Shown here in pieces: positions 20,650 to 33,300 of a stretch of DNA of 64,000 nt. The DNA comes from Tetragonia tetragonoides (lineage: Eukaryota > Streptophyta > Magnoliopsida > Caryophyllales > Aizoaceae). The stretch covers positions 32,790,501 to 32,854,500 of the forward strand of contig CM076154.1 in assembly GCA_038025085.1 (NCBI GenBank). Direction: 5' to 3'. Under the pieces are notes generated by a model. It saw only the letters and a program-made list of their open reading frames with translations. It made no database searches and had not been told where the DNA came from. Numbering within the stretch: the first letter of the stretch is position 1; the number at the start of each line of letters is the position of its first letter. The position numbers and the translations under genes were made by a program.

Positions 20650-22620
20650 TTATGTTATCTGATCTGCAAGGTGAACTGAAGTGTGTTTACACACCAAAAC
20701 ACATTTCTGCTGTTTAAATTCAATATTGGTTTTCTCAGCAAAATTATTCTTCTCAGATAATCTAGAGCGTACCTTGCTTGTCTAGTTGTCTTATTGAGGA
20801 GGAAAACTAGAGAATTACAATTTTACAAATATGTATTTTATGATGATATAGAAGCACAGTTTTTAAACTTTCTATAATGCTGGAAAACAAGCGTCTTTGC
20901 TGACTAGAGTTTAGAGAATGTCTAATTTTGAAGAAATTTTATAAGAAACAGTTTTACCCTTAAAAGTTAAAGGATATAATTAGTTTGAAGCTATCTACCA
21001 TATGATTCTCATCTAGTAAGAGCAGTTTAATGTATCGGCCTAGTCCTTTCCCCTACCGTTCCCCCCCAGTTGCTCATCCCTGACCACCTCAACCCTAATC
21101 GACAATTTCTTGCTTAATCGCTGCTATAATCTTGCATTTCTTATGTTAAGTAGATCCACCCAGCTATTTCCCTTTTGGCTCTTTTGGCTATTACAGTCTA
21201 TAGATGTATGTTGATTGAATTCTCTTCGATTTATCAGTGGAGATCAAATGAATGCGTTATGGTGGTCACAGGTCAATTTGTATGTCTTCATTCTGCATCG
21301 ATTGGATGATGCATTTGACGCATCAAGCTTTCAGCAGCCTTGTGTTGTTGCGAGAGGCAACTGGCATAGTAGCTTGCTGTGGCGTAAAATTGTGTCTAAT
21401 ATTTCTTTTTGATAATTAGAAGTCCATTTATGAAATGAGTGTTATTAAATAGAAGAAAAAAGAGCCGAAGCTCATATACCTTTTGGAGTCAAAGCTCATA
21501 CGCCCGTTAGAAACAGAACACAATAGCTCATGCGCCCGTTAGAAACAAAACTCAAACACGGAATGAAGCCAAATCTCAAACACCCTTGTTTCTAATTTAC
21601 GAGGGCGCTATTAGTATAGCGTTGTGATAACTGATAATCCATCTGTTTTGGTATATTTTTGAATACTTAAAAGTATATACAGAGATCAGGGGACCTAGCC
21701 CTGTTGATCAAATTTATAGTCTGGTAGTTCCTTTGATCTTCATTTACACTAATAAATGTTATTTGAGCAATATGATCCACGACACGATTGACTTGTGGAG
21801 TATGCAAAATGCGATAATCATCACGCGGTACTGCAGTAATAGGCGTGGGCCATGACCAGCTTGGTGGTGTTGGTGAGCCGTACTATAGTATCTTGTATTC
21901 TTGTTGAGGTTGGTTAGCTTTGCGGAGTTTTGCAAGGATATGCCATATGCGTTTTGTTATGTGCAGCTCTACTTTGGCGATTTGCACTCTCCAATCAAAA
22001 CATAACAAGCAAGTACTTACAAGGAGAAATAGTTTTCTTTCTCTAATCTTTTTATTTTTAAAAGTGCTTGGTTGTCCAATTTTAATTGAGAGTGTATAAT
22101 GTAGTTTTAGGGTAAGATTGCACATAACATTCCTCTATGTAATATATTGCTCTAAATCTGCTGAAGTAGTCGTAGATGAAGTGACCACACTTTGCAAATA
22201 ATCATTTACTCCGTATTAGCAGTGAATCATCTTTTATTGCAAGTTCTTATATCTTAGACCACGGTCTGAATTATGATTGATTTACCTTAATTAAATTATT
22301 ACCACCATTAGTTTTTCTTCTAATGTATTTCCTACTCATTACTTCTTTCTCCCTTCCCCATATTATCTCCAACCCATCGCAATTCCAACAACTTTTAGTC
22401 CAATTTTACTCGGGACAGATAGATACTACCCTTGCCCGTGTGAGGCTAGGAGGGACAGAAGAGAGAGATAGACGGGGAGGGACAGATATAAGTGACTTGA
22501 TAGGAAGAGTACGACTTATACAAAATTTTGTGATTTTTTAAGTAATGAATCGTTGAATAGTAGTTTTCTTGACTTTGTCCATATGAAAGTTGGAGTTTGT
22601 TTTTTTGCTGTTGCAACCGA
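20650..22620. other. Intergenic spacer
   Basis: AT-rich sequence with short repeated phrases (CTCATACGCCCGTTAGAAACA and CTCATGCGCCCGTTAGAAACA near 21500-21550). No supported gene or complete mobile element is seen. Confidence 0.5.
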
Positions 22621-22639
22621 GACACCCCACGCTATGTCA

Positions 22640-22870
22640 TGTTCGGACTCTCGTGTTCAACAATGAAGATATCAGATTAACTGAATAACCACAGCAATCA
22701 CTGGTCCCGTCAACGTAGCACCAACAAGGAGTTAGTATAGTTCCTGAAAGCCAGCATGCATAAGGTATTGAGGATGGGGGGTGGGGGGAATGGGGATTCA
22801 AACTCATGACCTTGCCTAACCAAACCACTTGAAAGTAAGCTTGGAACACCACTAGAATACCAACATTGTT
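22640..22870 (-). mobile_element. SINE relic, minus strand
   Basis: On the minus strand, TTCTAGTGGTGTTCCAAGC (A-box-like) is followed by GAGTTTGAATCCCC (B-box) and a C-rich stretch. Boundaries and a target duplication are not resolved. Confidence 0.4.
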
Positions 22871-23059
22871 GGTGAAAGTTGGAGTCACTTATTTGAGGTG
22901 AATAACTCACTTTTTTTTACATTTGAGAGGAGTGTCTCCACCTGTAAAAATCATCTTTTAGGAGTTGGTTTATAAGATGAACGTATTTATGTCAGATCTA
23001 CCTATTTTTTTTACACATTGAAAACACTTAAAGAGTGATACATTCGGATAAAAAAATAC

Positions 23060-23665
23060 TGCTTTTGGCCGCTGCAGGGGTGCCCCCTGGGCCTTCAATA
23101 TCAACCGTGCTTATTTCTCGGCTCACCGGGCAGCGCAAGAGTGGAGGATTCGTCAACAGTGGGATGCCCCGTATCATATAGATGTGGAGCGATCTCAGCC
23201 TGTTATTACACATCAGACACAAGTTGTTAAGTGGTGCCCACCAGAAGATAGATTTGTTAAAATTAATTTTGATGGCTTAGTTCTGAACTCTTCAGCTGCT
23301 GTGGGGTTTATCCTTCAAAACTCACGAGGTATTCCAATATATGGAAAAACAGAAAAGTTAGGGACCACTTCAGTATTAATTGCAAAAGCCACGAGTCACA
23401 ACCATGCGAAATAAAATACGGAAAGCAATTCAAAGAGATTATCAGCGCATTCATCTAGAAGGTGACAATTTGGTTGTTATCAATGCTCTAATTGGAAAAT
23501 GGGATGCACCCTTGCAGATACAGAATCTCCTTAATGATGTAAGACTGTTTATCTAATATTGCGACGAAGTTTGGGTTCAACATGTATATTTATAGAGAAG
23601 GCAACCAAACAGCCGATTGGTTATCAAAAGAAGGTCAACAGAGTACTTATAAGTTATGAGTTGTG
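23060..23665 (+). pseudogene. Broken LINE-type RNase H (RVT_3) relic
   Basis: The frame at about 23230-23414 reads VKWCPPEDRFVKINFDG and continues with GFILQNSRG, the start of the RNase H domain that plant L1-type LINEs carry after their zinc knuckle. Later pieces (EGDNLVVINALIGKWD, then REGNQTADWLSKEG) lie in another frame after frameshifts and stops. It is a decayed 3' end of a retroelement gene, not a host gene. Confidence 0.65.
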
Positions 23666-24320
23666 AGTTTGATTTATCCAATATCACTTGACCTTTAGCA
23701 TCAATTTTGTATCAGGAGCAAGTTGGTGTAACCCTCGAGAGGAGGGTTTCCTAATGTTAACATTGCTTACTTTATGGAAAAAAAAAAGCGATTTAAGGTG
23801 GGGCGAGTGCATATCAGGTGGGCTAGACGAGGCGAAATCCAATACTGTCCTACCACATATGGAAAGTAGACATCGCCCCCCCCCCCCCAACACCCGTCTG
23901 GTCGTCCCAACACCAATTCAGTTATCTTTTGCGTCCGTCCCACTGCTCGCTACTAGGAGTGAGTGTAACGGGGTACTTATCGGGTATTGTCTTATCTGAA
24001 ATTGGAATTTGTTGATACCAGTTTCTATTTTTGAGAATTAGAATTGGAATTTATTAGAACAATTCCAATTTCGGAACCATCATTTGTAATTTAGTACCGG
24101 TTCTGATATTGAGTATTCGGGTTTTCAGCTCACCTCTAATGACTAATCGCACTACTTCCAATTTTTTTGCTAGTCCCTATCGCTACTTCCAATTGGTTGT
24201 GTGACTTGTCTCTGTTCCTAAATGTGGTTGGCTAGCTGCTATAACACTGGAGACGTGATACATCAAGTACTTGGATTCAAGTCCATACCATTATGAGACA
24301 TGCTAAGCTTACATAAAGTG

Positions 24321-24447
24321 TAATATACACTAGTGTGTTCTGAGTCTATCTCTCTCCTCTACCCCACACCAACAATATCCCCATGAAATCCAAAAGGGCC
24401 CATGGAGGAGGATAGAGATAAACTCATAAACACATTTGTATATATTA
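24321..24447. mobile_element. 127-bp foldback MITE-like hairpin
   Basis: The left arm, TAATATACACTAGTGTGTTCTGAG onwards, and the reverse complement of the right arm, TAATATATACAAATGTGTTTATGAG onwards, align over about 40 bases. The centre carries AAAGGGCCCATGG. No target duplication is certain, so a simple hairpin is the alternative. Confidence 0.5.
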
Positions 24448-24514
24448 GAATGAGTGTAAACCAATCATGGTCAGTAGGTCTTGTGTGGACTTAGTCCACC
24501 GTGGACCAAATAAT

Positions 24515-24640
24515 TTTGAGGGGTGGCTCCAGGTGAAGTAGGGGGTGGTTCAGGTAAAGTAGGAGGGTGGCTTCAGGTGAAGTAGGGGTGGTGCCAAATA
24601 TAAATTTGAGGGGTGACTCTAGGTGAAGTATAATGGTTCA
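24515..24640 (+). repeat. Degenerate GGTGAAGTAGG minisatellite
   Basis: The phrase GGGTGGCTCCAGGTGAAGTAGG and variants occur four times at roughly 30-base spacing, then again as GGGTGACTCTAGGTGAAGTA. Confidence 0.65.
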
Positions 24641-25990
24641 ATCATGATCTCAAGAGTTGGAACCTCCCTACTCTTTCTCTTCTTCCTCTTCCTTTCTCTC
24701 TCCTTCCTCACAACTCTCTCTCCTCCTCCCTCCCCCACTTGCACACCTAATGTCACCCTATAATGAGATTAGGGTCCTTCCTAATCATGAGATTTGGCAA
24801 AAATTTGTGGGTGAAGTAGGGAGACTATTAGAAAAGAGTGACTCCAGATAAAATAGGGAGTGACTCTAAATATTGGTCCACCATAAACTAAATCCACACA
24901 ATTTTTTTTTAAATCATGGTCCATAACATTACCAACTTGAGCACAGGACCAATACAGTTATAAGGAAAGTATGGCAACTACTGCAACTAACCTAATGTCA
25001 TTATGTGTCTTCAATTCATCACCATCACTATTAAATTCATTTGAATATCAACACCATTCAACTCATTTCATATCAAAATAAAAAAAAAGTAACAAAAGAA
25101 CAAATCATTGCCAGCAAAACAAATCCAATGTGAAATTGTGAATGGATCCAAAGCAACATGCATTGCACCAATAACCGAGATCCACATCCACATGCTCTTT
25201 TATCCAAACAAAATCAAATACTCGTACGGTATAAATTACTTATACAAATCATTTTTATCAATCAATTAATCAATAGATTTGAAATTCAATTCTCACAATC
25301 AAACCATGCCGACAAAGGGTCCACACGCTATCTCCATTGGTTCATCCTCTACCTCATGACTTCATCTCACATTTTCTCCCCTTTCTAAAATTAGTATTTT
25401 TTTTAGCGCAATTTGGTGAAAATCACCTACAAAGTTTCACTTTTTGTTGAGAATCTTCTGAATCGTTGCTTATTGTTCAATATCCCCTTAAACGTTACAA
25501 ACGCCTTGGCACTCACCCCTTAAGTGATTTGTCGACCAAATTTCATATTTCTCTTCCCGTTTTACCCTCACATGTAAGTCACATGCCACTTAAATGACCC
25601 CCCTATTTGACCCAATTAATTATTACCCATTTGACTCTTTAATTAATTAACATTTGACATAATTAACAAAAGTAACCCCCTAAAAAAGAACAATGTATTT
25701 CCCTCTCTTTCTCATTTTCACGACATTTTTCCTTCCACCATTGTTCCTCTCAGCTATTGTCCACTTTTCTCCACCATCTCCATCTGTGATAGGGAAAGCA
25801 AGAGATCCAGCTAAGTCATCGCCTTCTTCTTTTCCTCTTGTCCTCTTTTTCTTTGTTCTCTTTTTCTTTCCCCAATATTTCAGTAAATTAGGGTTCATGT
25901 AACTGTCCCAAATTTTCTTTCCCAATTTTTCGTTTAATTGTTCCCATATTATTTGGTTGATTTTGTCGTGCTTTGATTTTTTAAGGTGAA

Positions 25991-26115
25991 AGATGTCAAG
26001 CTCCAATTCAACCCAATTTTCGTGGCCACCGATTTGCAAAATGTAACAAAATGGCCTCCTCTAATACAAAGAAGAACCCATGGAGACAAATTTTTGGATA
26101 TGGTTGATTATTTAG
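25991..26115 (+). pseudogene. Possible GRF-type zinc-finger gene relic inside the inverted-repeat element
   Basis: A frame starting MSSSNSTQFSWPPICK stops early, but a +1 shift continues as NKMASSNTKKNPWRQIFGYG before TGA. This recalls the plant GRF zinc finger, where a CxC pair is followed by a T-x-x-NPGR-x-F-x-GC block. The NPGR glycine and the final cysteine are changed. With the frameshift it cannot be functional. The family call is by pattern only. Confidence 0.4.
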
Positions 26116-26226
26116 TGATCATGAGAATATTAGAGTATAAGTTCCTTTTTGGGGTTTTGTCTTCAATTTTGTTGATGTCGTCTTGGCCAGAGAGAAAAAA
26201 ATGAGAAAAAGAGAGATGAAGAGTTA

Positions 26227-26233
<7 letters not shown>

Positions 26234-26281
<48 letters not shown>
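26234..26281 (+). repeat. (GA)n microsatellite
   Basis: About 24 uninterrupted GA units lie within the inverted-repeat element. Confidence 0.95.
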
Positions 26282-26284
<3 letters not shown>

Positions 26285-26688
26285 AAGTGATGAAGAGAGC
26301 AAACAGAGATGGAGAGGGAGAGAAGACAGACATGGAGAGAGGAGAGAAGACGAAGATGGAGGGAGGGGAATTATTTTTACTGAAGTGGGTAGGGTGAAAA
26401 ATTTAAGTACTGAATTTTGTATAATAATTCAATTTGGTCAAATAGGAGGGGTCATTTAAGTGCCATGTGACTAATACGTGAGGGTAAAACGGGAAGAGAA
26501 ATATAAAATTTGGCCGACAAATGACTTAAGGGGTGAGTGCCAGGGCGTTTGTAACGTTTAAGGGGGTACTGAACAATAAGCAACGATTCATGGGGTTCTC
26601 AACAAAAGTGAAACTTTGTAGGTGGTTTTCACCAAATTGCGCTTCTTTTTTTAATCAAAAAATAAAAAATAAAAAATAACTAGATTTA

Positions 26689-26846
26689 GGCCCGGATCTC
26701 TTCAATAGAATGGTGCAGGAAGGTGAGAAACGTAATGGAACACGGTGCAGATAATTCAAAAATATATGAGACAAAATGAAGTACAGAATGGGCACGGAAC
26801 AAAATGAAACGGAATGCAGCATCGAAACGACGAAAAGAACAGGGCC
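26689..26846. mobile_element. Complete 158-bp PIF/Harbinger-like MITE (copy 3), inverted
   Basis: It begins GGCCCGGATCTCTTC and ends GAAAAGAACAGGGCC, flanked by TTA at 26686-26688 and 26847-26849. It is the reverse complement of the copy at 56-212 and almost the same length. It directly abuts a SINE relic on its right. Confidence 0.75.
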
Positions 26847-26849
26847 TTA

Positions 26850-27079
26850 GTCTAAGAGCCAACTTGGGTTCAAATCACGCAAGCCCCCTTCCCTCTTAAT
26901 AACACACCCTAAAGCAGGGGGCCTGATCAGCCCTCCACCTACAAAAAATAATCTAGCGAAAATTTGTCTCGTGGCCTAAGAACCAACCTGAGTTCGAATC
27001 TCGCTAACCCTTCTCCCCTTTAAAACAGAGACTTAATCAGCCCTCCACCTAAAAAAAAAAAAACAAACAAAAAAACAAA
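26850..27079 (+). mobile_element. Two adjacent SINE copies of one family
   Basis: Both carry the B-box region (CCAACTTGGGTTCAAATC near 26861 and CCAACCTGAGTTCGAATC near 26983) and both end CAGCCCTCCACCTA followed by A-rich tails (about 26943 and 27051-27079). The first lacks its 5' end next to the MITE, so the MITE may have landed beside or in it. Confidence 0.65.
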
Positions 27080-27272
27080 CGATTTATTCTAGGATATTCC
27101 TCATATAATACCAAAATTGCCTCAATTTTTTTAAAAAATGCCATTGATTGATTAGCCAAACAAAAGAAAACAAATGGCTTGAATTAGCGTCACTAATCAC
27201 ATGACAAAGCAACATAATTAACTTTGGGAACTGTTCTTTCTTTCAATTTCTTCCTAGTTCCCACTTCCCACT

Positions 27273-27280
27273 CTATAAAT
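27273..27280 (+). promoter_or_regulatory. Candidate TATA box of TPC1
   Basis: CTATAAAT sits 117 bases before the TPC1 ATG. A start about 30 bases downstream would give a leader of some 85 bases with no upstream ATG. Confidence 0.5.
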
Positions 27281-27324
27281 ATTAAAAAACTTTATTTTTC
27301 CCGTGAACACTTAACAGAACTTGA

Positions 27325-27377
27325 TCTCTCTCTCTCTCTCTCTCTATTTTCTCTCTCTCTCTCTCTATTTTCTCTCT
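27325..27377 (+). repeat. CT microsatellite in the TPC1 leader
   Basis: Three CTCTCT runs separated by TATTTT occupy most of the presumed 5' UTR just before the start codon. Confidence 0.85.
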
Positions 27378-27389
27378 CCTGCGTGAAGA

Positions 27390-30300
27390 ATGGCGACGAT
27401 TGGGAGTCCATTACTGGGTGGAGAAAGTAGAAGAAGCCGGAGAAATGGCCCTGGTAGGAAGCTGTTTGGTGCCACTGGAAGGTCTGATGCCATTACTTTT
27501 GGCAATCCGTACCAGAAAGCTGCCGCTCTTGTTGATCTGGTACTGTTTATTTATTTATTTATTCAATGATTGATTGATTTATTTTAATTTAAGTATGTTT
27601 TAATGTGGATTATTTTAGCAATTTTGGCTTTGTTTGTTACAATATTCGATTTTATTTGATTATGTTCAGCTCAGTATTGTGTGTAATTGTTTGTTTTTTT
27701 GATTGGAAATGGAATTTTGTATTAGATTTTGACTTTTCTTTGGTTGAAGGAGTGATAAGTTGCTTAAAATTGTGAGGCATTTGACTATTAGAAAGTAGAC
27801 TGAGCTTATTCAACCAATACTAAGAATACAATACTAGTAGTATAATGTGAAAGAAAAAAAAAATTCCAATTTGAGTGTTTCACAAATTGCCATTTGCGTG
27901 ATGAGACTTCGACACGATAGCAGAAGGATGTGTCTTTCAGTATGGACATTTGAGCTGAAATGTTGCTGGTTTCAGTTGTGCAATGAGGATATGTATTGGT
28001 ATATTTATCAAATAAATCAGTTCGTCTTGCAATGAGAATTGCATGAGGGTATTGGTGTAGTTGTCAACGTGTTAATAAGCTAATCCTTGCAATGAGAATT
28101 ACATGAGGGTATGTTCAATTTTTTGAAAATTGCACCGTGTTCTGAAAGATCTTCCAAGTGTCCATGGGAAGAATAATTGCTTAATGTTTCGGCGGCCATT
28201 GTGCTTCATCTCTTCCTTTTTGCAGTAAATTTCGATGCTGCAGCTTCATGTGGCTTGTTAACAGCGGTTATACAGACGTTGGGAATTTAGTATTGACTCA
28301 GGCGACCATTCTGACTAATGGATAATTTCTGTCCACTTAAGAGTTCTATTTGATCCATTTCTCAAGGGTTATTCAGTTTACCTATTTTCAATTGAATTGA
28401 GCTGTAATCCTTTGAAAGCACTTGGGGTATCTGCGATAATTACTGATTATCTATGCGTATAATAAATTAATGCTGATGTCTGTAATTGTTCAAGTGCCTC
28501 AGTGAAACTTGATGATGTCAATCAAGTCCATATAATCTTATATGGTATAGACTTATAGGGTTATTGACTTATTGTGCAGTACTCCCACCAATATCTGCCA
28601 GATTATGAGATACACCTTTTTATTTGATTTTTTATTTTTTATATAGAAGACTTACCAAGAAGAATAAATGGGACATCCTCTAAAGGGACTACATTATGCA
28701 AATACACTGAGTAACTGCACTATATCCACAATAGATCCAGCTAACCTCAGCTAACTAATTTGACAAGGTTGGCATAGCTAATAGTTCACAGCAATCACTG
28801 AATGAGCCAAAGGTTCAAGTTTCCTGGTAGTTATGTCTCATAAATTTCAAGCATGCCTGAAGTTGTAGCTGGTAGTGCTACTGCTTATGTGTCAAAAAAG
28901 GACTTATCCGAATGTGCCAAGAAGAATGTAACTATTCTTTTCATTGAGAGTGGATGTAATTAGCTGCCTACGGAAGATTGAGGAATGACCAAAATTTCCG
29001 AAATAGAGTTACAATGGCTGACCTCTTGTGGGTGAAGGTTGTGTTTTTGGGTCCATTGTGGGTTTTCAGTTGGGTGCTTTCCGGAGTACTTTTTGATCGA
29101 AGCGTGCCTGCCATCCTGTTTTGTATTTTTGAATTTTGACTTCTATTAAAGAACCTCTTGTTCTAAGACTGAGCTGTACCCTTTCTTCCTATTAATGAGA
29201 TAGTCTCTTATCTAAAAAATTTAGTAGCCTATGATTGTTTACAAGCTCAAATGGAAAATAAAGACTTGAATTTTGCTAGTAATCCTTGAAATACCGGAAA
29301 TGTGTCTCAAATCTTAATAGGTTCCCTTTATTTATCTTTTTGTTTTTTTGTTGACAATTGAGGAGCTCTTTAAGTTAAAATGGTCAAGAGCCTAAATTTC
29401 ATACAACACAGCCAGGATTTGAAGTTCACTTTACCAAAATGAGTGGCTCATTGCCTTGTACATACGTCTGAGGCTGAGGCTCATATACAACTTCGATTAA
29501 GTTCTAGAACCCCCGAAGAGCCGAACTCAATAATTCCGTTCCACATAAAACCTGGTATGAGGTTATTTAGTTTGATGAGAGTTTTTGAGAACGATATTAT
29601 AAATATATGAAATAAAAGAAAAATTGAGAACTATACCTTTTGGGTTAAGTGTTTAGCTTGCCTTTGAATTTCTGAAGGCTTTTTCAATGCACTGGTTATT
29701 AATATTAGTGAACCTTTTTCTGCAAATTATTTTACACCCCAACAGTTGATATTTGTTTTTACAAAGTGGTTGGTGGAAGTGGATGTGACCTATCCATATT
29801 GGGAGGAAGTTAAAATAAAGAACGTTGGGTCGGCTACTTAAAAAGTTAATGTTAATGGAGCACAATCCTAGAGTTTGTTGGACACAAGATGCAGAAGAAG
29901 GATGGCAGGAACGGCAAAAAGGATTTGAAACATAGAGGTCAGAGCAGTTGCTCTTGTTTCAAGGACCAGACCCTAAAAAGAGGGCAGCAGGTCAGAGGGA
30001 TGGGCAAGAGTACAATCAGGAGCGAAATGGGTTAAGCAAGCAACTAATAGGAGGGGACTTTGCGAAAGCTATTTTGTATTCAAATACAGATGGGGCATCT
30101 GATTGACTTTGAGCAGATGGTTGGGCAACCCAATTGCTGGCTTGCTGCTAGGATTTCATCTGGCTGTAGCTGTTTGACAGAAAGTTATTAAAGGTAGAAG
30201 AGATCAGAGAAGAGTTACTTCAGCTGCAGGGGAAAATTTGATATCATTCATGGGGAAGACTTATAGTGTGTTTGGCCTGGCCGCCCTTGCTACAACCCTC

Positions 30301-33300
30301 TTGGGAGCTCCAATTTCTCCCTCCTATTTCCCCCTAACCTTTCTGCTTCCCCTCCCCCCACCCCTTTCACCTTTTCCTCAAATTCAATTGTATGAGAATG
30401 GAAAAACTGCGCTCATCGCTTCTGCCTCTGGCCCTCCTTGGAGCTGTTTTGAGCTTGTTAAAAACTAAATTTGAGGAGGGGGGAGGGTGAGGGGGAAATG
30501 GGAGAAGTTGGAGCTCCCACAAAGCTAGGCGAAACACAACTTATATTAGAGAGGATGAGGAGATTAGGCAGAAATACACAAGGCTCGCTATCGAGGAGCT
30601 GGTTTTAGTAAATCTAGAATTTGGTGGATGAGGTGCAGAAATACAAGAAATATTTCTTTCATGCTTAGTCACAAATCACAATAGAGTTCCTTGTCCTGTT
30701 GTCTGTTATTGTGAAAGTTTGAGTAGTTTGTAGATATAAAAACAATTTTTGAAACGGCTACAAGGGTATTTTGGGAGCATGGCCAATCAGCCATTAAATA
30801 TTAGCCCAGAGATTGCAAGAAGGTGGCGTATAGTGTTACAAAATTTTTCCAATCAGAATGGGCTAACTAGAAACATCAACAAGCATGAAAGCATACCTGT
30901 ACTGTTCTCCGTACCCAAAGATGAAGGTCTGGATCAGACAAGTTCACTACCTTTTTTTTAATTAAGAAGTCATTAAATATGTGATAGGAGATGGGTGAGG
31001 GCTGCTGTTCAAACCATCTTTTACCTACGAAGCTGTTTCAGAGTTCAGAGGTTAGCTGCTCTACTTTGTCATTATTCTCTAAAAGTGAGCAGTCTAGTAA
31101 AATCAGGTAAAATCGCGGCTTCGGTCGCAATGTTGCAGAAACGGACTAATATGGGTGTCGCGGATCAGGTCGCGGCGGTCTCATGTGAATTTTGGTATCG
31201 GTCATGGATTGGCCATTTATTGGCCTTACCGATCATTTATCTGCCATACCGGTCATGTATGGCCGTACTGGTCAAGTATAGGCCAAATTAAGAACACCTT
31301 TATATGCCGGTATTTCGCATATCTGCAACCTCAAAACCCTTTACGTAATGGCCATAACAAACGTACCTGCCATTATTTAGTACCCTAAGTAGAGTAGAAA
31401 ATATTACGACGATGATCTACTTATCAGTCCTTCACAATTTATTGCTGAAACCTCGTCAACGGGCTCTCGATGATTGAGGTCTTTCAGGGTCATCCTTCAA
31501 TGGTGTTTGAAATATCTGGAAATGGCTTGGCCTGGGATTCTGAATACTTAGTTCAGTGTAACTGTGACATGTGCTGTAAGTTTTACTTATACTATAACAG
31601 AAATAGTGCATTTTGCAGGCAGAGGACGGGATTGGTCTACCGGAGGAGCTTCTTGATCAGCCAAACTTTGAAAGTGCTGCAAAATTTTATTTTGTTTATA
31701 CGCGACTGGATGTTTTATGGTCTCTGAACTATTTTGCATTGATAGTCTTAACTTTCCTCGAGGTGATTTGTTTATCGTCTTTATTCATATTCATAGGAAC
31801 TAGATTAGTCGAGAGAGAGCTTCTGGGAGGAATCTTTGTTCTGACATCAATTATTTATCAATTTTTTTGATATGTTTTTGTGTGTGTGTGTGTGTATCTG
31901 TCACCTATACAGAGGCCTTTGTGGTGTGACAACTCCAGTGAACATTCTTGTAGTGATAGAGATTATTACTTCCTTGGTCAGTTACCCTACTTAACGGGTA
32001 TTGAATCACTTATACTCGAGGTATGTAATATCTTTATTCTGGGTTATCTTTCTGTTGGTATCCGTTATGATGATGCTTTTATTCTTCCATTTTGCCCCTC
32101 AATTATGTCTATTAGTATTTATAGTTGTAAGCAAGGCTTTGTGTGCATATTTCTCTTGCTAAATAAAAATGTCTCCCTGTCTGGTGATCTTTTACTCGAA
32201 AACAGAAACCTCCATCAATGTCTTTTGGACTTGTTCAAATGAATGTTGTCAAAAGCTAGCTTGGTTATTCTTTTCCTCTTTTGGGCTAACATCAACATCA
32301 TTACCCCAGGCCTAGTGCCTATAAAAGGCTCCTGCCTTGGTGGGGTAAAAGGGAGGGGGGGGGGGGCAGGTGTACACAACCTTACCCTTGTCACGACAGA
32401 ATTGCTTTCTATTTGACCCTTGATCTGAAGCACAATGACCATTGGCAGCTTCACAGTAAATAACAAGTGCGAGGAGCTGATAGGGTGCAACTTTCAGGCT
32501 ATTTGGCTTTTGAAGCTAGTCTTCAGATGTATTGTTGTTTTCCCTGCAGATGAGTGGATAACATAAGCTCTTTTAAGAATGCCTTGGCTAGCAGTCAGGT
32601 GTTTGAGTCTATTGTAGGTCTGTCAGTCTGTTTGTCTGGGAATGGGAGCAATCTGAACCTGCAAATTTTTATGAGTAAGCCTCCCTTGCGGGTTTCTCTC
32701 CCCTTCATTGGATTTTCACTTAGCTGCGGATTACTTTATGGGGAGTGATTTTTAACAAGGCAAATACCTCAAGTGGAAGTAGCAGGAGTGTTTGTTGCCT
32801 TGGCCCTTGGCAAAATCATTACCCTTACTTTAGGGGGCAACCTGAACTTGATTGCTTTCTCGACCTGGTCGTAGAGGTAATGCCGAAGCAGTTAGACGGG
32901 TGGAAGGGGGCTTATTTTTCTTTTGAGGGTATATACTTTGATTTAGTCGTGTTTTGCATTCCCTTGTATTTTATATTTTTGTGTAGGATCCCTAAGATGG
33001 TGGGGTGGCTAGAAGGCTTGAGCTGGTCATGCGGAATTCACTTAGGTGAGCTTTGGGTGAATAGCCTTGAAATCATTTGGTAGCGTGGGATAGGGTTTGT
33101 AACCTGAAGGATATGGGAGGATTGGGTCTTGGAAATTTGGTGCCAAAGAACATTCCTCTTATTGATAGTGTGATAATGGCGGTCTCCTTTAAACACAAAC
33201 TTTCTTTCGTATAAACTTTCTTTAAGGTGGCTTGGGTGTGGGTAGGCTGGTAGCGAAGAATATTGCTCTTTTGGGCAAATGGCTTTGGCTCTTTCCACAG

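Larger units (their letters stand above)
25406..26643. mobile_element. 1.24-kb inverted-repeat element, Pack-MULE-like
   Basis: Long inverted repeats of about 215 bp bound it: the left starts GCGCAATTTGGTGAAAATCA and the right ends with its near-exact complement, with one mismatch in the outer 35 bases. Flanks TATTTTTTTTA and TTCTTTTTTTA differ at two of eleven positions and could be a 9-11 bp target duplication, as made by Mutator-like elements, though the T-rich context makes this weak. The interior (about 25690-26380) has an AT-rich leader, a possible GRF zinc-finger relic and a GA microsatellite. It encodes no transposase. Confidence 0.65.
27540..31618 (+). other. TPC1 intron 1 (4.1 kb)
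   Basis: The intron is AT-rich and mostly without recognised features. It holds a MITE at 30266-30540 and a stretch of degenerate GGTCAT/GGCC motifs at 31160-31290. Short frames near 29860-30230 and 30749-30961 are not recognised. Confidence 0.7.

Noticed and set aside
25680..26039. 119-codon minus-strand frame
   Set aside because: It is Lys/Glu-rich low-complexity sequence opposite the leader of the GRF-like relic inside the inverted-repeat element. No known domain is seen.
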